In this document: one piece after another, positions 58,718 through 64,000 of the stretch
Position numbering within the stretch: position 1 is the stretch's first letter
Layout of the letters: the number at the start of each line of letters is the position of its first letter
Origin: Flavobacterium defluvii
GTDB lineage: Bacteria > Bacteroidota > Bacteroidia > Flavobacteriales > Flavobacteriaceae
Assembly (NCBI RefSeq): GCF_900129555.1
Contig: NZ_FQWC01000001.1
Coordinates: 434,001 to 498,000 of the forward strand
Direction of reading: 5' to 3'
DNA length: 64,000 nucleotides
Position numbers and translations under genes: made by a program
Notes under the pieces: model-generated
Seen by the model: the letters and a program-made list of their open reading frames with translations, nothing else
Database searches by the model: none
Told to the model about the DNA's origin: nothing

Positions 58718-60022
58718 CTAATTTTTATTGATACTATACTGCGACTGAGTTACGCTTTCAAAAACCGATTGTAAATCGGCAATTAAATCTTCAACATCTT
58801 CAATTCCAACAGAAAGTCGGACTAAATCTTTTGTAACTCCGGTAGCTAATTGTTCTTCTTCTGACAATTGCTGATGCGTCGTGCTCGCCGGGTGGATAAT
58901 CAGCGATTTGGTATCACCAATATTAGCCAGAAGTGAGAACAATCTTGTTTCGTCTACCACTTTTTTAGCGGCATCAAAACCTCCTTTTAATCCAAAAGTG
59001 ATAATTCCGCTTTGGCCTTCAGGAAGATATTCTTTTGCTAAATCATAATATTTATTTGATTTCAAACCTGGATAATTTACCCAGACTACCTCATCTTGTT
59101 TCTCTAACCATTCAGCCAGAGCCAAAGCATTTTCGCTGTGTTTTTTAATTCGGATAGGAAGTGTTTCTAATCCCTGAATAATCTGGAATGCATTAAATGG
59201 GCTTAAAGCTGCTCCAAAATCACGCAATCCTTCGATTCTTGCTTTTGCGATAAAAGCTGCATTTCCTAAAGCTTCGTGATATACTAATCCGTGATATCCG
59301 GCAGAAGGTTCTGTAAATTCAGGGAATTTTCCGTTGGCCCAGTCAAAATTTCCGGCATCGATAATCGCGCCTCCTAATGACGTTCCGTTTCCGGCTATAT
59401 ATTTTGTTAAAGAGTGAATTACAATATCGGCACCGTATTTAATCGGGTTTAATAAATAAGGTGTCGCAACTGTATTGTCTACTATAAAAGGCACTTTGAA
59501 TGCTTTAGCTTGTGCCGAAATTCCTTTTAAATCTAATACGTCTAATTTTGGGTTTCCTAAAGATTCTACAAAGAATGCTCTGGTATTTTCTTTTGCTGCT
59601 TTTGTGAAGTTTTCAGGATTTGAAGGATCGACAAAAGTGGTTGTAATTCCTAATCGCGGTAAGGTTACACTTAATAAGTTATAAGTTCCGCCGTATAAAC
59701 TGTTTGATGCTACGATATGATCGCCCGCTCTCAATAAAGTCAATAAAGCAGTTGAAATTGCTGATGCACCCGATGCTGTCACTACAGCTCCAATTCCGCC
59801 TTCGAGTGCTGCAAGGCGCTGTTCTAAAACATCATTTGTCGGGTTATTTAATCTGGTATAAATAAATCCGGCTTCGGCAAGACCAAATAAATTGGCCGCA
59901 TGATCAGCATTATTAAATACATATGATGATGTCTGATAAATGGGTACTGCTCGTGTTCCTGAATTTTTAGTAACATCGTGCCCTGCGTGTAATGCGTTGG
60001 TTGCAAATTTTTGTGTGCTCAT
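58718..60022 (-). CDS. metY: O-acetylhomoserine sulfhydrylase / aminocarboxypropyltransferase
   Basis: 434 residues. Cys/Met-Met-PP family of the MetY length class: FATNALHAGHDVTKNSGTRA, VPIYQTSSYVFNNADHAA, YTRLNNPTNDVLEQRLAALEGG, PLP Lys in HSLTKYIAGNGTSLGG. Joins O-acetylhomoserine (from MetX) with sulfide (from the cys run) to homocysteine. 81 nt downstream of the 62-residue gene at 60104 on the same strand, so it lies behind the Met/Cys-leader attenuator L2. Confidence 0.93.
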   Translation of the reverse strand: MSTQKFATNALHAGHDVTKNSGTRAVPIYQTSSYVFNNADHAANLFGLAEAGFIYTRLNNPTNDVLEQRLAALEGGIGAVVTASGASAISTALLTLLRAGDHIVASNSLYGGTYNLLSVTLPRLGITTTFVDPSNPENFTKAAKENTRAFFVESLGNPKLDVLDLKGISAQAKAFKVPFIVDNTVATPYLLNPIKYGADIVIHSLTKYIAGNGTSLGGAIIDAGNFDWANGKFPEFTEPSAGYHGLVYHEALGNAAFIAKARIEGLRDFGAALSPFNAFQIIQGLETLPIRIKKHSENALALAEWLEKQDEVVWVNYPGLKSNKYYDLAKEYLPEGQSGIITFGLKGGFDAAKKVVDETRLFSLLANIGDTKSLIIHPASTTHQQLSEEEQLATGVTKDLVRLSVGIEDVEDLIADLQSVFESVTQSQYSINKN

Positions 60023-60103
60023 GATTTCTTAGTTTTTTAAATATTGTTAATACTTATATATTGTAATTGATATTGGTTTTTGAAATTGAAATTATGAATG
60101 GAT

Positions 60104-60292
60104 TTATGCAAAAGAAAATTCTCGTTCGAGTTCAGGATCATACATTTGAAACAATAATGATTTTTGAACTTTTCTATCCTGCTCTGCATTTATTCTTCTA
60201 ATTTCTCTTGATATTTCTTCAGATTTAATATTGTCTTTTTGAGAATCGTTTCTCAATAAATATTCGACTGCTATGGAATTTAATGTTTTCAT
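60104..60292 (-). CDS. Small protein of unknown function between attenuator L2 and metY
   Basis: 62 residues from the ATG at 60292 (MKTLNSIAVEYLLRNDSQKD); the longer frame to 60346 would run through the terminator and is rejected. Charged helix-forming sequence (SEEISREIRRINAEQDRKVQ) ending KSLLFQMYDPELEREFSFA. The SLLFxMYxxExExxF tail is shared with the small protein at 56674-56874. Its ATG is 26 nt past the terminator. Function unknown; likely co-transcribed with metY. Confidence 0.65.
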   Translation of the reverse strand: MKTLNSIAVEYLLRNDSQKDNIKSEEISREIRRINAEQDRKVQKSLLFQMYDPELEREFSFA

Positions 60293-60317
60293 GATTTTTA
60301 ATTTTAAAGTATTGAAA

Positions 60318-60353
60318 TGAAAAAAGCCCTTTCGGATGGCGACCAAAAGGGCT
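60318..60353 (-). terminator. Attenuator terminator L2
   Basis: Minus strand: AGCCCTTTTGG, 7-nt loop, CCGAAAGGGCT (one G-T pair), then TTTTTTC. Lies 31 nt after the L2 leader stop and 26 nt before the 62-residue gene. The 5' arm CTTTTGG is complementary to CCAAAAG at the end of the leader coding sequence. Confidence 0.85.
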
Positions 60354-60384
60354 TATAGCTTAACTATAACAAAGATTGTATCTT

Positions 60385-60465
60385 TCACTTTTGGCAACAG
60401 CAAGGTTGGATGCACATTTGCATCACGCTACAACACATCATATTTTTTCCTGCTATTGTTTTCAT
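60385..60465 (-). CDS. Leader peptide L2 (26 residues, Met/Cys-rich)
   Basis: Minus-strand ORF, ATG at 60465, TGA at 60385. Begins MKTIAGKNMM, then CCSVMQMCIQ, then PCCCQK: five Met (not counting none other than the start) and six Cys among 26 residues, with adjacent pairs Met-Met and Cys-Cys and a Cys triplet. It is followed by a terminator whose 5' arm can pair with CCAAAAG in the last three codons. This is the textbook layout of ribosome-mediated attenuation sensing charged tRNA-Met/tRNA-Cys. Confidence 0.7.
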   Translation of the reverse strand: MKTIAGKNMMCCSVMQMCIQPCCCQK

Positions 60466-60494
60466 TGTAATTAAAAATTAATTCATTTTTTAAA

Positions 60495-60544
60495 CTCGAC
60501 CAATTCGATAGAGTAAATGTAACAAGTATTTTTCTAACTGCCAA
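60495..60544 (-). promoter_or_regulatory. Promoter and operator-like site of leader L2
   Basis: Minus strand: TTG (60542-60544), 20-nt spacer, TACATTTA (60514-60521, one mismatch to TAnnTTTG). The operator-like site 60495-60517 (TTTACTCTATCGAATTGGT) overlaps the -7 box. The sequence TTTGGCAGTTAGAAAAATA is nearly the same as at the L3 promoter. Confidence 0.6.
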
Positions 60545-60617
60545 ATAAAATTTTGATATTTAACAATAAATTTTTGTAAGTCACGTAAATAAAGGCTTCT
60601 TCTATAAAAAATTGACC

Positions 60618-60741
60618 CACAGATGTTACGGATTAAACGAATTAGCACCTTTATCTGGGTTGAAAAAGGTTAGCCACAGATTAAAAAGATTACATTGATT
60701 TTAAAAATCAGTGCTAATTCGTTTAATCCTTAAAATCTGTG
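60618..60741. repeat. 31-nt imperfect inverted repeat (GGATTAAACGAATTAGCAC)
   Basis: CACAGAT...GGATTAAACGAATTAGCAC (60618-60648) is matched by GTGCTAATTCGTTTAATCC...ATCTGTG (60711-60741). More CACAGATTAA units lie between. Downstream of the TonB receptor gene. Confidence 0.7.
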
Positions 60742-60824
60742 ACTTATTTCTTTTCAGAATTTTATTGATTCAAAAAAACCGGTGTTAATCCGTTTAATCT
60801 GTATAATCTGAGGGCCATCTTTTT

Positions 60825-63671
60825 TTAGAATTTAAAGCTCAAACGTGCAAAACCAAATCTTCCGTTTAATCCAAACTGCGATACAGCTCTTGAATATGCA
60901 AACTGATTGGCATTTGACAAATCTGTACTTGGTGCCGGAGATAAAGTTGGAGTTGTGTTTGTGAAAGCCGGAGTTGATGGATTATTTCTGTCCGGATAAA
61001 CATCTCCTATATTATTAAAGCCAACTGTTGCTCTAAAATGTTCATTGATTTGATATCCGAAAGATAAATCGGTTACCAGTTTTGCACTGTATTCCGGATG
61101 TTCGTATACCGAAGCAAATCCATCTAAATTAACATCTGTTGCTCCCGGATCTGTAACTTTTCCGAAATAACTGTTTCTTAAATAAATGTCCAGTTTTTTA
61201 ATGCTGAAAGTTGTTGTTAAGTTTGCTTTTAATTTCGGAATTGCTTCTTCTAAATACACTCGGCTTGACTCAGGAAAAAATGAATATATATAAGGATCTC
61301 CTCCTGCATTAACAATAGACTGCGGAATATGCAAATCTCCTACTCTTTTAGTTTCATTATAACTCAAAGCAAAATCATTTCTGATTACAAAATCCTGAAT
61401 TACATCGTATTTTTGAGAAATTACAACATCAATTCCTTTTGTTTCAGAGTCGATTCCGTTTGTCCAGAACGAAGCTCTTTCTACACCTTTTGTATCAAAA
61501 GCCTGTTGAAACAAAGTCAAAGCTTCTGCCTGCTGCGGAGAAGTTGCTGCAGCAATCTGAGCATCTGTTGGTCTTGAATATTGACCAGTTAAAACAATTC
61601 TGTCGTTGATTCTGGTGAAATAAGCATCGGTTGCGATTGTAATATTGGCTTCTGGGATTTTAAATGTAAATCCTGTACTGATGCTTTTTGATTTCTCTGG
61701 TTTTAAATTTTCTACGCCAATACTTTTTGCTGCCTGAGAATCATTTGTAAAATAGCCAACCTGATATGGCGAACCATTAATAAACTGTGTTGAACTGCTT
61801 TCGAAATATTTTTGTTGTAAAGACGGCGCTCTAAAGCCTGTTTGTCCAGAAATTCTCCAGTTGATATTTTCGTTTAGTTTTAAAAGAGAAGCTAATTTAA
61901 AATTAATTGTGCTTCTAAAATCTGAATAATTTTCATAACGTGCCGCACCATTTACAAGCCAGTTTTCTGTAGCATTTAACTCTAAATCAAGATAAGCTGC
62001 ACCGCTTCGTCTGTCTCTTTCTTTAGCATCTGAAGGCTGAAATCCTGAAAATCCCTGCGCTCCTGCTCCGCGTTTGTTTCCAAAGAAATCAGTCACAATT
62101 AAAGGTGAATTGCTTGGCAGAATTCCAGAAACCAAAGTTCCGTTTACATCATATAATCCGTATGAAGCTTCTTCTCCTTGTTTGATTTGATAATTTTCAT
62201 ATCTGAATTCACCTCCAAAAGCAACGTTTAAACCAGAAAGAAAATCAAATTTTCTGCTGAAATCTAAATTGGTCGTACTTTGCAAAAAAGAAACTTTTCC
62301 GGCATCAAAACTTGTTGGAGAATTTACGCCCAAAGTTGCATTGATAGTATTGTTTACATCATATTTAAAAGAGTTTGTTCCAAGGTTCGAACTCAAATCA
62401 GTATCAAAACCAAATAATTGTGTATTTACTCCAAGTGCTGCAGAAGCATCTAAAATTCCTGATTCAATTTCCGGTAAAAATCCGTTTTCATACACTTGCG
62501 TGAAAGTTCCTGAACCATTTGGTAATCTGTTAAAAGCATACGATTTTCCATCTCTATATGATACTCCACCAAATGAATACAATGAAGTTGTTTCGGTTAA
62601 AGGATATTTTGCATTATAATAGGCTTGTCCCGAAGCAAGTTCTGACTGACCAACACTCATATTATAGTCGGCTCTTTCCTGATTTCTATAAGCTAATTCA
62701 TTATTAGTTACATCAAAATTTAGCGCTGTCTGCAATTGTGCAATTGTTGTTGCAGATGAAATTGCATTTTGCTGTGCCGGTGTAAAATAACTTACCTGCG
62801 GCGCATATTGCTGAATCGTACTTATAATTTGTACCGAATTTGGAGTCGTATTGATATTGCTAAAAAGAGAGTTGATCTGAACTCCGTTTTGCGCGGCTCT
62901 GTTTTCTACAGCATTGTAAGCATTAAAAATGGCATTGCTTCTAATTCCTGCGCGGCTTGTCACTTGTCTTGTTACAGCAGTTCCGGTAACATTTAAAAAA
63001 CTTCCCGGTTTTCCTAATGAAGTTCCGTAGTTTAAATCAACCTGAACAGTTTGTCCATCGGCTCCGCCTTTAAAGTTGTTAGATCCCGAAGATAAATTAG
63101 TTCCGTACTGAATTCCTCCTGAAAGATAATTGGCATTCTTTTTTAGAACGATATTGATTACTCCGGCAATCGCATCAGAACCGTATTGTGCTGCTGCTCC
63201 GTCTCTTAAAACTTCGATTCTTTCAATGGCGAAAGATGGAATCGCATTTAAATCTGTTCCTACAGATCCTCTTCCCGGTGATCCGTTTATGTTTACTAAG
63301 GCACTTGTATGTCTTCGTTTTCCATTTACTAAAATTAAAACCTGATCCGGGCCTAAACCTCTTAATTGTGCCGGATCAACGTGGTCTGTTGCATCGGCAG
63401 TTGATGTTGCGTTACTGGTAAAAGATGGTGCAACATAATTTAAAATCTGCGTTACGCTGGTTTGCGGCGCTCCTTTTGTTATTTCAGAAATATTAAAAAC
63501 ATCAACAGGAACCGGAACATCAGTTTTTACTCTGTTTTTATTTCTGGTTCCAATTACGGTAACTTCTAATAATTCATTATTCTTTAAAGTATCCTGCTCC
63601 GTTTTATTATCCTGAGCATAAAGGCCTGAAAATGTCACAAGACCTAAAACGATTAGTACATTCTTCTTCAT
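60825..63671 (-). CDS. TonB-dependent outer-membrane receptor
   Basis: 948 residues. Signal peptide (MKKNVLIVLGLVTFSGLYAQ), short N-terminal lead, plug domain (about 50-165: VDVFNISEITKGAP, QLRGLGPDQVLILVNGKRRH, IERIEVLRDGAAAQYGSDAI, AGVINIVLKK), then a 22-strand barrel ending in GRFGFARLSFKF. No CarboxypepD_reg domain and no SusD partner, so not a polysaccharide SusC. Behind a Met/Cys-rich leader and terminator (L3) and next to metY; a sulfur-containing or methionine-related ligand is a reasonable inference, though a siderophore or vitamin is possible. Confidence 0.88.
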   Translation of the reverse strand: MKKNVLIVLGLVTFSGLYAQDNKTEQDTLKNNELLEVTVIGTRNKNRVKTDVPVPVDVFNISEITKGAPQTSVTQILNYVAPSFTSNATSTADATDHVDPAQLRGLGPDQVLILVNGKRRHTSALVNINGSPGRGSVGTDLNAIPSFAIERIEVLRDGAAAQYGSDAIAGVINIVLKKNANYLSGGIQYGTNLSSGSNNFKGGADGQTVQVDLNYGTSLGKPGSFLNVTGTAVTRQVTSRAGIRSNAIFNAYNAVENRAAQNGVQINSLFSNINTTPNSVQIISTIQQYAPQVSYFTPAQQNAISSATTIAQLQTALNFDVTNNELAYRNQERADYNMSVGQSELASGQAYYNAKYPLTETTSLYSFGGVSYRDGKSYAFNRLPNGSGTFTQVYENGFLPEIESGILDASAALGVNTQLFGFDTDLSSNLGTNSFKYDVNNTINATLGVNSPTSFDAGKVSFLQSTTNLDFSRKFDFLSGLNVAFGGEFRYENYQIKQGEEASYGLYDVNGTLVSGILPSNSPLIVTDFFGNKRGAGAQGFSGFQPSDAKERDRRSGAAYLDLELNATENWLVNGAARYENYSDFRSTINFKLASLLKLNENINWRISGQTGFRAPSLQQKYFESSSTQFINGSPYQVGYFTNDSQAAKSIGVENLKPEKSKSISTGFTFKIPEANITIATDAYFTRINDRIVLTGQYSRPTDAQIAAATSPQQAEALTLFQQAFDTKGVERASFWTNGIDSETKGIDVVISQKYDVIQDFVIRNDFALSYNETKRVGDLHIPQSIVNAGGDPYIYSFFPESSRVYLEEAIPKLKANLTTTFSIKKLDIYLRNSYFGKVTDPGATDVNLDGFASVYEHPEYSAKLVTDLSFGYQINEHFRATVGFNNIGDVYPDRNNPSTPAFTNTTPTLSPAPSTDLSNANQFAYSRAVSQFGLNGRFGFARLSFKF

Positions 63672-63737
63672 TTCTTTTTTACTGATTAATTAGTGTTTTT
63701 GGCTTAAAAAAAATCTTACAGTTTTTTCAGTTTCAAA

Positions 63738-63767
63738 CAAAAAAAACCTCTGCGGCCTGCAGAGGTT
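63738..63767 (-). terminator. Attenuator terminator L3
   Basis: Minus strand: AACCTCTGC, 5-nt loop, GCAGAGGTT, then TTTTTTG. Between leader L3 (stop at 63791) and the receptor ATG (63671). Its 5' arm CTCTGC is complementary to GCAGAG in leader codons 18-19. Confidence 0.86.
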
Positions 63768-63790
63768 CTATTTATGTGGTTGAAAATAAA

Positions 63791-63859
63791 CTACAATAGA
63801 GTCTCTGCGGAAAGTTCCGGCATCTTACAAGACATCATATTGCAAACTGTAAATTTCAT
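63791..63859 (-). CDS. Leader peptide L3 (22 residues, Met/Cys-rich)
   Basis: Minus-strand ORF, ATG at 63859, TAG at 63791: MKFTVCNMMSCKM, then PELSAETLL. Residues 6-13 hold two Cys and three Met; the NMM-x-C pattern repeats that of leader L2 (NMMCC). Preceded by TTAAAATAACAG as in L1. Codons 18-19 (GCA GAG) can pair with CTCTGC of the following terminator, giving an antiterminator if the ribosome stalls on the Met/Cys codons. Confidence 0.65.
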   Translation of the reverse strand: MKFTVCNMMSCKMPELSAETLL

Positions 63860-63881
63860 TTGTTCTGTTATTTTAACGAGG

Positions 63882-63954
63882 CAAATTTGCGAACTATTTT
63901 TTAACTGACCAAACAAAAACCAAAATATTTTCTATTACCCTATCAAATTAGTAT
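63882..63954 (-). promoter_or_regulatory. Promoter and operator-like site of leader L3
   Basis: Minus strand: TTG (63910-63912), 20-nt spacer, CAAATTTG (63882-63889, one mismatch). An operator-like copy ATTACCCTATCAAATTAGT within 63932-63954 lies about 20 nt upstream of the TTG, a different position from the cys promoter. TTTGGTCAGTTAAAAAATA is nearly identical to the L2 promoter. Confidence 0.55.
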
Positions 63955-64000
63955 ATTACTGTTAAATTTCTGCTATAAAAAATAAAAAAAGTTGAACTTT

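Noticed and set aside
60293-60346. Longer start of the 62-residue protein
   Set aside because: The extension is encoded by the attenuator terminator hairpin itself.
60601-60824. tRNA-like or rRNA-like sequence in the gap after the TonB receptor gene
   Set aside because: The region is made of CACAGATTAA-type repeats; no cloverleaf or rRNA motif is seen.

Overview
The window is a chromosomal segment of a low-GC, gliding member of the Bacteroidota, most likely a Flavobacterium. Evidence: gliding genes gldA, gldD and gldE; the neighbourhood HU / mutY / ssb / gldE / gldD; perfect TAnnTTTG -7 boxes, in several cases with a TTG 17-23 nt upstream; a DUF3078 protein; a split methionine synthase; and a sulfite reductase fused to a HEPN domain. 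I see no rRNA, tRNA, CRISPR array, prophage or complete insertion sequence. Intergenic spaces are rich in palindromic dispersed repeats.

Layout. 1-9 kb: end of an M16 protease, an EamA transporter, a metal-binding lipoprotein, the gldE-gldD pair, ssb, mutY, then HU, a 30-residue COX24-type ribosomal protein and RNase G. 9-20 kb: penicillin-binding protein 1C with a very large alpha-2-macroglobulin lipoprotein, a possible SUKH-fold protein, tadA, and a TonB-like gene split by one in-frame stop codon next to a paralogue. 20-33 kb: dxs, DUF3078 protein, dgt, a divergent Lrp/AsnC regulator and metE pair with matching operator-like sites, an outer-membrane barrel, gldA, a group II decarboxylase, a dicarboxylate/amino-acid symporter and a methyltransferase.

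33-64 kb is almost entirely one physiological theme: sulfur and methionine. It carries metF, split metH (homocysteine half under a SAM-I riboswitch), a sulfate-assimilation run (TauE/SafE permease, cysH, cysD, cysN, sulfite reductase-HEPN, cobA, siroheme synthase, TrxR-like ferredoxin-NADP reductase), a second permease, an Rrf2 regulator, a trans-sulfuration enzyme, an OsmC protein, thrA, metX (also under a SAM-I riboswitch), a degenerate homoserine-dehydrogenase paralogue, metY and a TonB-dependent receptor.

The most unusual signal is a set of three transcription-attenuation-like leaders on the minus strand at 56.95-57.08, 60.32-60.47 and 63.74-63.86 kb. Each has a short leader peptide ending in, or full of, Cys or Met/Cys codons, followed by an intrinsic terminator. 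In two of them a segment of the leader coding sequence can pair with the 5' arm of the terminator. They precede two small, apparently related proteins of unknown function (one directly upstream of metY) and the TonB receptor. An operator-like motif (WTTACYCTATCRRRTTRGT) is shared by the cys promoter and two of these leader promoters, with an Rrf2 regulator encoded nearby. Taken together this looks like a Met/Cys-sensing regulon layered over SAM riboswitches. The sequence features are direct observations; the regulatory reading is inference.
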